Source: Tautonia rosea
Lineage (GTDB): Bacteria > Planctomycetota > Planctomycetia > Isosphaerales > Isosphaeraceae
Direction: 5' to 3'
Length of the DNA: 64,000 nt
Assembly: GCF_012958305.1 (NCBI RefSeq)
Contig: NZ_JABBYO010000010.1
Span: 62,001-126,000, forward strand
A program made the position numbers and the translations under genes. The notes beneath the pieces are model-generated. The model saw only the letters and a program-made list of their open reading frames with translations, had not been told where the DNA came from and searched no databases. Every line of letters starts with the position of its first letter. Positions within the stretch are counted from its first letter, which is position 1. This document shows, piece after piece, positions 1 through 9,014 of this stretch.

Positions 1-1292
1 ACCGCAAGCTCCGCGAGGACATCAACCGCTACGAGGCCATTCTCGCCGACGAACGCCTGATCTACGACCTCATCCGCGCCGACCTCCGCGAGCTCAAGCA
101 GAAATACGCCAACGCCCGGCGCTCGGAACTCTCCAGCGAGGAACTCGGGGACTTCGACAAGGAAGCCCTGATCCGCGAAGAGTACATGGTCGTCACCATC
201 ACCAACGCCGGCTACATCAAGCGACTGCCGCCCAGCACCTACCGGGCGCAAGGCCGAGGCGGCCGCGGGATCTCGGCCACGAGCACCCGCGAAGGCGACT
301 TCCTCGAACATATGTTCGTTGCCTTGACCCACGACTACATCCTCTTCTTCACCGACCAGGGGAAGGTCTACTGGCTGAAGGTCTACGACGTGCCCGAGGT
401 CAGCCGGACCGCCGCCGGCCGCGCCGTGGTCAACCTCCTGCAGCTTGACGAGGGGGAACGCATCACCGGGTTCTTGCCCGTTCGTGAGTTCGCCGAAGAC
501 GAATATCTGATGATGTGCACCCGTCGCGGGACGGTGAAGAAGACCCCCCTGACCGCCTACAAGCGGCCTCTGGGACGCGGCATCATCGCGCTGGGCCTCG
601 ACGAGGGGGACGAGCTGATCGCCGTCGGTCGCGTGAAGGCGGGCGATCATGTCTTGATCTCTACGAAGGACGGCATGGCGATCCGCTTCGACGAGTCGGA
701 CGCCCGGAGCATGGGCCGCACCGCCCACGGCGTCCGCGGCATCAAGCTCGAAGGAGACGACGAGGTCGTCAGCATGATCGTCGCCAACGGCCAGGACGAC
801 CCGGCCAGCCTCTTGACCGTCTGCAACAACGGCTACGGCAAGCGGACCGCGTTGACCGAGTACCGCTCTCAGAATCGCGGTGGCAAGGGACTCATTGATA
901 TCAAGACCACCGAGCGCAACGGCCCGGTCGTCGCCATCGCCAAGGTCGTCGATGACGACGAGGTGATGATGACCACCGTCGGCGGCAACATCATCCGCAC
1001 GAGGGTCGCCGACATCAGCACGATCGGCCGCAACACCCAGGGGGTCCGCCTGATCCGGATCGAGGACGGAGACTCGGTCGGCTCACTGGCCAAGCTGCCC
1101 GAGGAGGAGCTGAACGGCTCCAACGGAGACGAGACCCTTGATGAGTCCGACGGTGCCGAGGCCACCCTCGGCGACGAACCGTCTCCCCCCGCCCCTCGCG
1201 AAGACCATATTCTCAACGACGGCGTCGGCCCGGCCGAGGCGAGCGATCATATCGACGACCTCGACGCCGATGGCGAGCCCGACCGGGAGTGA
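1..1292 (+). CDS. gyrA: DNA gyrase subunit A, C-terminal part (5' end outside window)
   Basis: This is the C-terminal part of the DNA-cleaving subunit of type II topoisomerase, which wraps DNA for negative supercoiling. The reading frame is open from base 3 and enters the window in the coiled-coil tail of the breakage-reunion domain. About 370 residues of beta-pinwheel follow. A GyrA box (QGRGGRG, bases 249-269) separates it from ParC, which lacks this box. Repeated blade motifs such as GRxxxGVR are visible. The last 50 residues or so form an acidic, low-complexity tail rich in E, D and G, of the kind that often tunes wrapping in GyrA. An in-frame ATG at 186 is internal and is not the start. 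A strong hairpin follows the stop. Confidence 0.95.
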   Translation, partial: RKLREDINRYEAILADERLIYDLIRADLRELKQKYANARRSELSSEELGDFDKEALIREEYMVVTITNAGYIKRLPPSTYRAQGRGGRGISATSTREGDFLEHMFVALTHDYILFFTDQGKVYWLKVYDVPEVSRTAAGRAVVNLLQLDEGERITGFLPVREFAEDEYLMMCTRRGTVKKTPLTAYKRPLGRGIIALGLDEGDELIAVGRVKAGDHVLISTKDGMAIRFDESDARSMGRTAHGVRGIKLEGDDEVVSMIVANGQDDPASLLTVCNNGYGKRTALTEYRSQNRGGKGLIDIKTTERNGPVVAIAKVVDDDEVMMTTVGGNIIRTRVADISTIGRNTQGVRLIRIEDGDSVGSLAKLPEEELNGSNGDETLDESDGAEATLGDEPSPPAPREDHILNDGVGPAEASDHIDDLDADGEPDRE

Positions 1293-1330
1293 GCGATTGA
1301 GCCCCAACCCTCCCCTCCCCTCCCCTCCCC

Positions 1331-1354
1331 GCCCCGATCCGAGGGGATCGGGGC
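1331..1354. terminator. Hairpin between convergent gyrA and zinc-ribbon gene
   Basis: A perfect 10-bp stem, GCCCCGATCC / GGATCGGGGC, has a GAGG loop and lies 38 bases after the gyrA stop. It is followed only by TTG, so it is a terminator-like stem without a full U-tract. It could serve both convergent genes. Confidence 0.55.
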
Positions 1355-1389
1355 TTGATCCGGTCAGGCCAGGCCCGGCCAGGCCCGGC

Positions 1390-2130
1390 TCAGCGCCGCC
1401 CCCCTCGGGTGGACCGGGAGGTGGGCGGGGGCTTGAGCGCTTCCTGAAGGCATCGGGAGCCGTCGAGCAGCCACTCGCCGTTCTCTCGGGTCCAGTAAAG
1501 ACTCAGGCTCAGCGCGTTCTTCGGCCCGTCGTCGGACGCGGCACCGCCGCTGGTCGGATCGGGTCGGACAACGGCCAGGGTGCCGAAGCTCCAGGCCTCG
1601 CTTGACCCCTCGTTCATGATGGCTCCGTCGGTCGCCACATCGCCCCGACTGCGGCGGGCACCCTCGTAGTTGAGCTTCGGCCGCATGGTTTCGTGCCATT
1701 TGGCCAGATCGTCCCCCGTGCCGGGCTTGGCCAGCGCCTGGAGTTCCGCCAGCTTGTTGTCGACGAACAGATCGGCCACCAGCGCCGACCGGCCCTTTAC
1801 GTCGGTCGGCGTGCCGAGCGAGCCCAGCACGCTCGACGCCCCGTATCCAACGGCCGCGACGACCACCAGGGCCAAGACCCCAATGCGGACCGGCTTGGGG
1901 ATGTCTTGGATCATCCGGCGCACGTCGAAGTCGAAGTCGATGGCGGGCCCGGACTCCGCCTTCTTCCGACGCCGGCCCTTCTTCGGGTCATTCGGATCGC
2001 CGAGGACGATCGACCCCGTCTCATCCATGTAGAACATGGTGCCGCACTTACGGCACTTCAGCCGGCTGTTGAGCCGGTCGAGCGGGACTTCGCCCTGGCT
2101 CCCGCAGTTCGGGCAACTCATCGGGATCAT
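1390..2130 (-). CDS. Zinc-ribbon, single-pass membrane protein of unknown function
   Basis: The predicted protein has 246 residues. Its N-terminus is a zinc ribbon with CPNCG (C6, C9) and CRKCG (C26, C29), as in the MJ0042/zinc_ribbon families. A basic linker (KKGRRRKK) follows, then one membrane segment at about residues 81-102, and a C-terminal domain of about 140 residues that I do not recognise. The topology suggests a cytosolic ribbon and an external domain. The ATG at 2130 was chosen because AAGGGCGG lies just upstream; a second ATG at 2121 is also possible. The open frame continues to 2562, but the upstream part has no coding character. It converges on gyrA, so it is probably transcribed alone. 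Confidence 0.75.
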   Translation of the reverse strand: MIPMSCPNCGSQGEVPLDRLNSRLKCRKCGTMFYMDETGSIVLGDPNDPKKGRRRKKAESGPAIDFDFDVRRMIQDIPKPVRIGVLALVVVAAVGYGASSVLGSLGTPTDVKGRSALVADLFVDNKLAELQALAKPGTGDDLAKWHETMRPKLNYEGARRSRGDVATDGAIMNEGSSEAWSFGTLAVVRPDPTSGGAASDDGPKNALSLSLYWTRENGEWLLDGSRCLQEALKPPPTSRSTRGGRR

Positions 2131-2663
2131 GGGGACCGCCCTTCGCTTCTCGGAAAGACTCCAATGCCATGCAATCACGCGGGAAGACGACCAACGTCCC
2201 TCGCGGTTTCCGACCGATTCCGTTCGACCCGACATGAGGGGTGGCGTGGTCGTGACTGTGCATCCGAGGGTCTCGGAAGACCATGCCACCGGGAGATCTT
2301 TACTGGCAGACCCCGCCAGGCTCATCTCATTGTATCGGTTCGATCGGCTCCGGGAAATCGCCCCGATCTGGGGAACTCGACTTCCCGAACTCGGGCACAC
2401 CCCTGGATGGCTCGGCCGCTCCGCCTGGTGGCCTCGGAACGAGCCCGCGTCCACCCCTCGCCGGTCTTCGAAGGATGGGTGCGAAGGGCGAGGCCCCACC
2501 GGCCCGATCGCTCGCGGCCCGGCTTGATATTCGGCCCACAGACGCGGGGGAATCGGGGGCAATCGGCGTGCTTGGCTTGTTCGGTGGGGCGAGGGTGATT
2601 ACCCTTTGGCAACGGCTTGTTGGGAGCAAGGTGGATCGAAGGGAGTCGAGGGGAGAAGCCGCC
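2131..2663. other. Divergent intergenic region, no gene seen
   Basis: These 533 bases separate two divergent genes. Several open frames cross the region, but their translations are rich in R, P, G and S and look like frame shadows in GC-rich DNA. I see no convincing hairpin, repeat or promoter apart from the ribosome binding site GGGGAGAAG just before 2664. Confidence 0.5.
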
Positions 2664-3635
2664 ATGCGAGCGCTGATTTCCGGCATCACCGGCTTTGTCG
2701 GCGGCCATCTGGCTGAGCATTTGCTTGAGCAAGGGGACGTGGTGGTCGGGCTTTCCGCCTCGGGCCGATGGCCGGACGCAACCGCCCATCTGGCCGAGGC
2801 GGTCCGGCTTGAAACGTTCGACCTGCTGGCCGATTCGGTCGGGTCGCTCGCCCGGATGCTCTCTCGAAAACGCCCGGAGGCGATCTACCACCTGGCCGCG
2901 CAGGCCAATCCGCACGCCAGCTTCGACGACCCGAGGGCGACCTGGGACCTGAACCTTGGCGGGACGCTGACCTTGCTCGAAGCGATCCGAACCGCCGAGC
3001 TGGACGCGAAGCCCCGGGTCGTGCTGGTCGGATCGGGCGTCTCCTACGGCAACCCGAGCCCCGAGGACCTGCCCGTCAGCGAGCGCTGCCCCCTACGGCC
3101 GAACAACCCGTATGCCGCGAGCAAGGCCGCGGCCGACCTGCTCGGCATCCAGCACTGGCTGGCACACGGCACGCCGGTGGTGATCGCCCGGCCGTTCAAC
3201 CACGCCGGGCCGAGGCAGGAAGACCGCTACGTCCTGAGCAGCTTCGCCCGCCAGGTGGCCGAGGTCGAGCGGGGCGACCGTCCCCGGATCGAGGTCGGCA
3301 ACCTGCAGGTCGTCCGCGACTTCACCGACGTCCGCGACATCGTCCGCGCCTATCGCCTGCTGGCCGAGTCAGGCCGACCGGGCGAGGCGTACAACATCGG
3401 CACCGGCCGCAACGAGTCGCTTGCCAGCTTGCTCGACATCCTGCGAGGGCTGGCCGCTCGTCCGGTCGAGGTGGTGGTTGATCCGTCCCGAGTCCGGCCG
3501 GTCGATCAGCCCTTGCTGCTGGCCGACGCCTCGAAGCTCCGCGCCGATACCGGCTGGGAACCGCGCTGGACCAGTGAGCAGACGCTCGCCGATATGCTCA
3601 ACTTCTGGCGAGCCCACCTCCCAGCCGCGGCCTGA
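2664..3635 (+). CDS. GDP-4-dehydro-6-deoxy-D-mannose reductase-like SDR protein
   Basis: The predicted protein has 323 residues and is an extended short-chain dehydrogenase. The N-terminal Rossmann motif is GITGFVGGH (residues 7-15). The catalytic pair is Y150 and K154 in YAASK, preceded by the serine-containing GSGVSYG strand. The blocks NHAGPRQ and VRDFTDVRD and the C-terminal YNIGTGRNES match the GDP-mannose 4,6-dehydratase/reductase group. The Rmd reductase step, which makes GDP-6-deoxy-hexoses for surface glycans, is the likeliest role. Substrate choice cannot be settled from sequence alone, and another NDP-sugar epimerase is possible. The start at 2664 is supported by GGGGAGAAG seven bases upstream. 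An upstream in-frame extension to 2283 is not coding-like. Confidence 0.8.
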   Translation: MRALISGITGFVGGHLAEHLLEQGDVVVGLSASGRWPDATAHLAEAVRLETFDLLADSVGSLARMLSRKRPEAIYHLAAQANPHASFDDPRATWDLNLGGTLTLLEAIRTAELDAKPRVVLVGSGVSYGNPSPEDLPVSERCPLRPNNPYAASKAAADLLGIQHWLAHGTPVVIARPFNHAGPRQEDRYVLSSFARQVAEVERGDRPRIEVGNLQVVRDFTDVRDIVRAYRLLAESGRPGEAYNIGTGRNESLASLLDILRGLAARPVEVVVDPSRVRPVDQPLLLADASKLRADTGWEPRWTSEQTLADMLNFWRAHLPAAA

Positions 3636-3792
3636 CGCCTGGTACAATCGGTCCTTGCGTCTGCCGTCTGTCTCCTCACGAACCGATCAAAAAAAGGTTG
3701 CAAGAATCGCTTGGGTCGAGCGAATAAGCATTCCTGGACATCAACGATCGCACCGCTGAGTGGCGGTGGTGGCTCGATCCGGAGGCAAGTCA

Positions 3793-4299
3793 ATGACGAT
3801 GAAGGATGACCTGTCTGCAGATGATGATGTGATGGGTCAGAAGCCGGGAGCCCTGGGCATGGGCCGGGCTCGGTCGTTTCCGCTCGGGCTCGCGCTGGGC
3901 CTGGTGATCGGCGGGATTTGCACCTCGATCGTCCTTCGGGACTCGGAGGAATCAGCCGCCATTGTGGTTGCTCCCGTCGAGCGTCCGAACTCTCCCGTGA
4001 ACCGCGTGACGTACGTAAAGATCACGCCGGGGATGTCTTCCTGGGAGGTCGAGGACATGCTCGGCTCGGGTGAGGTGATCGCGGAACAGGGAATCATCGT
4101 CGATGAGAAGGGCCAGTACCGGAAGTGGGAGAACCTTGGCCGGCGCGTGTCCAACTCCTCGGGAACCATGTCTGATCACGACGGCCAGCCAAGGGAAGAC
4201 GTGCGCAGGACTGTCCGCTGGTCAAACGGCAAGCGGATGATCACGGTGGTCTTCCAGAACGATACGGTCGTGGAGAAAATGGAGGAGAATCTCTACTGA
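3793..4299 (+). CDS. Membrane-anchored protein with BamE/SmpA-like motif
   Basis: The predicted protein has 168 residues. A cytoplasmic N-terminus of about 33 residues is followed by one hydrophobic segment (SFPLGLALGLVIGGICTSIV) and an external domain. That domain contains YVKITPGMSSWEVEDMLGSG, a pattern seen at the start of BamE/SmpA/OmlA-type folds (GMT..EVE..LG). Its role is therefore probably envelope-related, but no outer-membrane lipobox is present, so BamE identity is not claimed. The ATG at 3793 has GGAGG seven bases upstream, which is better than the GTG at 3760. The gene lies upstream of the YcjX-YcjF pair on the same strand, and joint transcription is possible. Confidence 0.65.
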   Translation: MTMKDDLSADDDVMGQKPGALGMGRARSFPLGLALGLVIGGICTSIVLRDSEESAAIVVAPVERPNSPVNRVTYVKITPGMSSWEVEDMLGSGEVIAEQGIIVDEKGQYRKWENLGRRVSNSSGTMSDHDGQPREDVRRTVRWSNGKRMITVVFQNDTVVEKMEENLY

Positions 4300-4408
4300 T
4301 CCGCGTTTTGCGTCGCCGTTGCTCGGTCGAGGAGGCGGTCGCGTCCGGGCCCCTGGGCCAGTTTCGTTCTGTTGCGAACTGGGGATCACTCCCCGGCCGA
4401 GTCTGCTC

Positions 4409-5812
4409 ATGATCCTCAATCCGCTCCGACGACAACCGCTTCGCGCTCGACGTTCGGTCGGCCTGGTCGGCCTCTTTTACAGTGGGAAAACGGTCTTGCT
4501 GACCTCATTGATTGCGCACCTGCGCAATCATGATCCTGATCGTTTACCTCTGGGTTCTGGACCCGGTGCGCCGGAGATTACCCACCTGGGAGAACTCCCC
4601 CCGAGTCTTTGCTCCGAGCGTTTCGATGTCGACGACCACTACAACCGCCTGATCGAGTCCGACTGGCCCGCCAAGACTGACCGCCTGAACGAGTACCGGG
4701 CCGAGCTGGTCGTCGGGAAAGGAAGCTGGTGGACGACCGACCTGTCGCTCGTCGACCTGCCGGGGGAACGGCTGGCGGACATGGTGATCGCCTCGCACCC
4801 AACGTTCGACGGCTGGAGCGACGCCGTGCTGGGTGTCCTGCGGAACGAGGCCGAGTTCGCCCGCATTGCCCGACCGTACCTGGAGACGGCGTCGCGAGCC
4901 GGCGCGACCGAGGCCGAAATCCTGGCCGCTTACCGCACCGTGCTGGCCACCTTGCACACGCGGTTCATGCCGTTCATCTCACCGTCGAGCTTCGTGCTTG
5001 ACCCCGAAGGAGTGTCGCTCGACGCGAGGCTCGGCACCGATCGCCCGGCGACCGAGGCCGATCGGATCGCGTTGAAGGCTGAGCGAGGGGTCTGTGGCCT
5101 GGCACGCTCGGAGCAGTTCGCTCCCCTGCCCCCGGCAGTTCGGGAGCGATCCCCCGCGCTGGCGTCGACCTTCGCCGGGCGTTACACCCGCTACCGAGAG
5201 GCGGTCGTCTTGCCCTTCGCCCGAGCGCTTGGCCGATGCGATGACCTGGTGGTGCTGGTGGATGTGACCGTCTTGCTCGAAGGTGGGCACGGGATGGTCA
5301 ACGCCTACCGGGCGTTTCTGGAACAGGTGTTCGCCTCGGTCGATCCGGGGTTCACGCCCGCGAAACAGGTGGTGGACTGGGGGCTCTGGACCCTCTCGTT
5401 GTTTCAGGCAAAATATGCTCATGTACGTCGAGTCGTGTTCGTCGCCACCAAGGCCGATCGCGTGGTCCGGGACGACCGCGACCGCCTGCTCGACCTGTTG
5501 ACGCAACTGACCCGGCCGATCATCCGGCCGCACCAGGCGAGGAAGCATCTGACGGTCGAGCATGTGATTGTTTCCGCCGTTCACTCGACCTGGACCGAAT
5601 CGGGCGACCCGGCCGACACGCTCCGCTACAACACGCCGAAGGGGGAGGTCCGGACCACCGTATCGCGGCTGCCCGAGCAGTGGCCCGACCAGTTCGAGGC
5701 GGGCCGTTTTCGTTTCCCTCGGCCCGAGCCTGCCTTGCCTCGGGCCCGCGTGCGGGTGCCGCCTCATATCAATCTTGATCGGTTGACGCGATTTTTGCTT
5801 GATTTGAAATAA
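4409..5812 (+). CDS. ycjX: YcjX-like P-loop NTPase (DUF463)
   Basis: The predicted protein has 467 residues, close to the 465 or so of Escherichia coli YcjX. The P-loop GLFYSGKT lies at residues 21-28 in the context SVGLVGLFYSGKTVLLTSL, typical of this stress-associated GTPase-like family. A DLPGERL block looks like switch II and TKADRV looks like the base-specificity motif. The next gene encodes the usual YcjF-type membrane partner, which supports the call. The cellular role of the family is poorly known; envelope stress or phage-shock links are reported in proteobacteria. The ATG at 4409 gives the family length. An in-frame TTG at 4319 adds an uncharacteristic leader and was not used. Confidence 0.85.
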   Translation: MILNPLRRQPLRARRSVGLVGLFYSGKTVLLTSLIAHLRNHDPDRLPLGSGPGAPEITHLGELPPSLCSERFDVDDHYNRLIESDWPAKTDRLNEYRAELVVGKGSWWTTDLSLVDLPGERLADMVIASHPTFDGWSDAVLGVLRNEAEFARIARPYLETASRAGATEAEILAAYRTVLATLHTRFMPFISPSSFVLDPEGVSLDARLGTDRPATEADRIALKAERGVCGLARSEQFAPLPPAVRERSPALASTFAGRYTRYREAVVLPFARALGRCDDLVVLVDVTVLLEGGHGMVNAYRAFLEQVFASVDPGFTPAKQVVDWGLWTLSLFQAKYAHVRRVVFVATKADRVVRDDRDRLLDLLTQLTRPIIRPHQARKHLTVEHVIVSAVHSTWTESGDPADTLRYNTPKGEVRTTVSRLPEQWPDQFEAGRFRFPRPEPALPRARVRVPPHINLDRLTRFLLDLK

Positions 5813-5870
5813 TCATTCGTCACTGAGAACACCGATTGAGAATGTCCCTTCTCTTGAGAAGGAGCTTGTC

Positions 5871-7040
5871 ATGAGTCGTTCCTCGGGCTATGGCCCATCC
5901 TCCGGAATTCCCGGCGGCGAGGGGGGGGAGCACGAATCTGGTCCCGCCCCCGAGACGCGGTCGGAGCCGATGTCGAGTCCGACTTCCGAGCCAGAATCCG
6001 CCACCGAGCGGCATTCGCGACCGATCGACTCCGGCATTCCCGTCCCCGTGCTCGATGAGTCGATGGTCGGCCCGACTCGCATGTTCGTCGAGGACTTGCC
6101 GCCGATCGACGACGACGAACCGATCGTTGAGGAACGTGATCGCCCCTGGTTGGATCGCGGGACCGGGGTCTTGCTCGTTGTGATGGCGACGACGGTCCTC
6201 TTGCTGGTCGTGGCCTCGCAGGCGGCGAGTTTCCTGGCGGCCTTGGCGGTCTGGCCGCCGGTGGTGCAGGCGATCGGCTACGGGGTGGCGGCGGTGCTGG
6301 GGGGAATGTTCGCGATTGCGATGATCGGGCTCGTGTGGAAATATGTCACGCTGCCGATCTCGCCGGGCGTCCGGGTTGATCGGGCCGATTCGCTGAGTCA
6401 TCGCCGGTCGCTCCAGATCCAGGGGCGGCGCAACCGGGCAATCGCCAAGCGCCAGCTCCTCGAATTCCTGAAACGCTATCCGACCGATCCGCGGCACGGA
6501 CGCTTCTTGAAGTCGATCGCCGGTCCCGAGATCGCCCAGCGTCTGCTCATCCAGCGCAACCGGCTCCTGTCGCACGATGCGGCGACCGATGACGACTGGG
6601 TCCGCGAGTTCGAGGCGCGTTTCCTCGAACCGCTGGACGAGGCGGCTCGATCGCTCGTCAAGCGTCATGCCGTGGCCGTCGGCGTGAAGACGGCAATCGT
6701 GCCGAGTGGGTTCCTCGATGGGTTGATCGTGGTCGCCAACGCCTATCAACTGATCGGCAGCCTTTGCCGATTGTACTGCCTGCGAGCCGACACCTGGTCA
6801 ACGGTCAAGATCACCGCACATGTTTTTGGCAACACGTTTGTCGCCGCCCGCCTGGAGGAGTTCACCGACCAGGCCGCCGACGCCTCGTTCGACCAGATGC
6901 ACGACCTGATCCATAGCCAACTCGCCCGGGGGGTGCTCTCTCGCCTTTCCTCCGGCGTGACTCAGGGGACGGTCAACGGCCTGCTCCTGCGCCGGTTCGG
7001 CCGTTATGCGATCCGAGCCTTGCGGCCGATCCGGGGGTGA
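5871..7040 (+). CDS. ycjF: YcjF-like membrane protein (DUF697)
   Basis: The predicted protein has 389 residues. An N-terminal S/P/E-rich region of about 95 residues is followed by two strong membrane segments (roughly residues 101-120 and 132-152), a charged middle part, and a C-terminal DUF697-like hydrophobic domain. That domain begins at KTAIVPSGFLDGLIVVANAY and contains the family-typical LIGSLCRLYCLR. GAGAAGGAGCTTGTC directly before the ATG is a good ribosome binding site. It starts 58 bases after the ycjX stop on the same strand, so the two are probably co-transcribed and form an NTPase plus inner-membrane partner. Planctomycetes are distant from the proteobacteria where the pair is best known. 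Confidence 0.8.
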   Translation: MSRSSGYGPSSGIPGGEGGEHESGPAPETRSEPMSSPTSEPESATERHSRPIDSGIPVPVLDESMVGPTRMFVEDLPPIDDDEPIVEERDRPWLDRGTGVLLVVMATTVLLLVVASQAASFLAALAVWPPVVQAIGYGVAAVLGGMFAIAMIGLVWKYVTLPISPGVRVDRADSLSHRRSLQIQGRRNRAIAKRQLLEFLKRYPTDPRHGRFLKSIAGPEIAQRLLIQRNRLLSHDAATDDDWVREFEARFLEPLDEAARSLVKRHAVAVGVKTAIVPSGFLDGLIVVANAYQLIGSLCRLYCLRADTWSTVKITAHVFGNTFVAARLEEFTDQAADASFDQMHDLIHSQLARGVLSRLSSGVTQGTVNGLLLRRFGRYAIRALRPIRG

Positions 7041-7136
7041 GCAGCGCGGCGAGATTCCCCGCGTTTGGCCGCGGTCAAGTCATTCTGATCCAATGAATCA
7101 GCGGTCGAATCCGGTTTATTCGACGAGGGGAGACGG

Positions 7137-7376
7137 ATGGCACACTTGACAACGATTTCGGGGACGTATCGCGACGGTGTGATCGAGCTGTCGGAACGTC
7201 CGGCGGGAGTCGCGCCGGGGGCTCGGGTGCTGGTAATGTTCCTGGACGATGCCTCGATCACCCCCGAGGAACGCGAGGCCCTGCGTCAGGAAGCCTTTGC
7301 CGACATGCGGCGGGGGATCGATCTCGGGGGGCCTCCCTACCCGACCCGGGAGGAGCTGAAGAAGTGGACCCGATGA
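7137..7376 (+). CDS. Small antitoxin-like protein (DUF104/VapB type)
   Basis: The predicted protein has 79 residues. Its N-terminus, THxxTISGTYRDGVIELSE in outline, is a short beta-hairpin resembling AbrB/DUF104 swapped-hairpin DNA-binding antitoxins. A charged helical segment follows (TPEEREALRQEAFADMRRG) that could wrap a PIN toxin. The ATG at 7137 is preceded by GAGGGGAGACGG, a strong ribosome binding site. The stop lies 13 bases before the PIN-domain gene, the usual antitoxin-then-toxin order. Type II toxin-antitoxin function is inferred from size and neighbour; direct similarity is modest. Confidence 0.6.
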   Translation: MAHLTTISGTYRDGVIELSERPAGVAPGARVLVMFLDDASITPEEREALRQEAFADMRRGIDLGGPPYPTREELKKWTR

Positions 7377-7389
7377 TCCTGCGCCGGTG

Positions 7390-7812
7390 ATGGTTGATAC
7401 CAATGTGGTGGTCTACGCGTATGATCCGAGTGACCTCGCGAAGCACAAACAGGCTATAGAACTTCTCGCGGCACTTTCGGAGCAAGGACGACTTGTGATG
7501 AGCGTCCAGGTGTTCAACGAGTTTAGTAATGTCTTGATGAGCCGATGCCGGGAGCAGCCGCTGGCCTCGCCTGAAGTCACAATCATCCTACGACGGTTGC
7601 TGATGATTGGAAAGGTCTTGCCCTTGACCGCATCCATGACGCTTCGTGCCCTCGACGCCATCCCCCGGCATGGCTTCTCGTTCTGGGATGCGCTGGTCTG
7701 GGCTGCCGCCAGGGAGCATGGGGCGACGACCCTGTACACCGAGGACTTCCAGCACGGCCGAGAGATCGAAGGGGTTCGCATTGTGAACCCCTTCGAGGCG
7801 GCCCCGGCCTGA
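7390..7812 (+). CDS. PIN-domain ribonuclease toxin, VapC-like
   Basis: The predicted protein has 140 residues and covers the PIN nuclease fold. The first conserved acid is in VDTNVVVYAYD, followed by FNEF (second acid), then SFWDALVWAAA (third acid, typical for PIN) and YTEDF (fourth). These four acids would bind the metal ions that cleave RNA. It follows the small antitoxin gene by 13 bases, or 10 if the tandem GTG at 7387 is used, and probably forms a two-gene toxin-antitoxin operon autoregulated by the complex. All catalytic positions appear intact. The downstream minus-strand gene ends only 17 bases away, so this is a compact convergent junction. Confidence 0.8.
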   Translation: MVDTNVVVYAYDPSDLAKHKQAIELLAALSEQGRLVMSVQVFNEFSNVLMSRCREQPLASPEVTIILRRLLMIGKVLPLTASMTLRALDAIPRHGFSFWDALVWAAAREHGATTLYTEDFQHGREIEGVRIVNPFEAAPA

Positions 7813-7829
7813 GGTGGGAGCGTGTTGGG

Positions 7830-9014
7830 TCAGGGGGTCGGCTTGGTCGCGTCTCCGGCCTCGGGGGGAGGGGAAGCGCCTTCGTCGTTGAGCAGGTCGT
7901 TCAGGAGATCCTGGGAATCGACGGTCGTCCATGTGCCTCTGTCGCTGCGGAAGGTGTGGATGCGGCTGCCGTCGCGGACGGTGACGGCGCCGGCCTCCAG
8001 CACGGGGGAGGCGGAGGTCGGGTCAGAGAGTTCCAGGCTCGCCCAGCGATTGGATTGCATGCTGAAGGCGTACACGAAGCGGCCGAGGTGATAGACCGCC
8101 GTCTCGGGATTGACGATCGGCGAGGCCTTGTCTGAAACGGGCTCGCTCAGGTCGAGGGCATACCACGTGTTGTTGGTGGTATTGAACACTGCGACTCGCC
8201 GGATCTCCGGCCCTTCCAGTTGCAGTGCCGTCAGGTAGGCGTTGTTGATCGGGGTGATGCTCAGGGGCAGATCGGCCGAGGCCGGCAGGTCAACCCTCGC
8301 GGTCTGGCCCGAATGCGTGTTGCGGACCGCGACCCGATCGCCCGAGGGGGAGATGGCCCAGAGGTATTCGTTGATCTTGATGAGCGCGGGCTCGGTGCTC
8401 CGGACGGTCGATCCCGGCCCGGTCGCGGCCGAGGGCGTGTCCGAGGGCGATTTGGGTTCCGCGTCTTCGACGTCGTTTTCCATGTCCTCGTCCTCATGGA
8501 CGTCGTCCTCGGCGTCCCCGTTTTCGGGGGCATCCGGGAGGAAGGTGATGGACCGGAGCTTGGAGGGGTCGAGGGTCAAGGGGCCGAGGTTGGTGGTCAT
8601 TTTCAGGGGGCCGTACAGTTGGAGCGAGCCGGCCAGCTCCTCGCCGGAGGCGGCGACAACCGCGCCGGGGACGCTCACGGTCCATCCTCCGTTCGGCATC
8701 ACGTACATGTTCATAGGAGGGTGCCCCTCCGGAATGTCGAAGCGGACGATTTTGAGCTTCTCCGGGGGGATCTCGTAGCCGCCGAAGTCACTGTCGATGG
8801 CGATCGGGCCGAGCCGAAGCGGGCCGGACACGCGCTTGCCGGTCAACGCTTCGACCTCGACCATCCGCTCTGAGAGTTCCGGGGGCTCCTGGCCCATCAT
8901 CAAGCCGCCCATGCCGCCACCGCCCATGCCGCCGAACTGGCCCGAGGCGGTCCCGGGGATCAGGACCAGGGTGGTCATCGCGTAGGCCAGGGATCGCAAT
9001 CGGGGTGGAATCAT
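7830..9014 (-). CDS. Secreted protein of unknown function, Gly/Met-rich N-terminus
   Basis: The predicted protein has 394 residues. A Sec signal peptide (about residues 1-25, ending near TASGQ) is followed by a Gly/Met-rich stretch, FGGMGGGGMGGLMMG. A mostly beta-stranded region comes next, then an acidic linker of D, E and N at about residues 160-185. The C-terminal half has repeated hydrophobic strand patterns such as TNNTWYALDL and SNRWASLEL, which could be beta-propeller blades. I recognise no family. The ATG at 9014 has GAGG about eight bases upstream. A promoter-like pair lies 67-96 bases upstream. Export to the periplasm or cell surface is the only function-level inference I make. Confidence 0.7.
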   Translation of the reverse strand: MIPPRLRSLAYAMTTLVLIPGTASGQFGGMGGGGMGGLMMGQEPPELSERMVEVEALTGKRVSGPLRLGPIAIDSDFGGYEIPPEKLKIVRFDIPEGHPPMNMYVMPNGGWTVSVPGAVVAASGEELAGSLQLYGPLKMTTNLGPLTLDPSKLRSITFLPDAPENGDAEDDVHEDEDMENDVEDAEPKSPSDTPSAATGPGSTVRSTEPALIKINEYLWAISPSGDRVAVRNTHSGQTARVDLPASADLPLSITPINNAYLTALQLEGPEIRRVAVFNTTNNTWYALDLSEPVSDKASPIVNPETAVYHLGRFVYAFSMQSNRWASLELSDPTSASPVLEAGAVTVRDGSRIHTFRSDRGTWTTVDSQDLLNDLLNDEGASPPPEAGDATKPTP

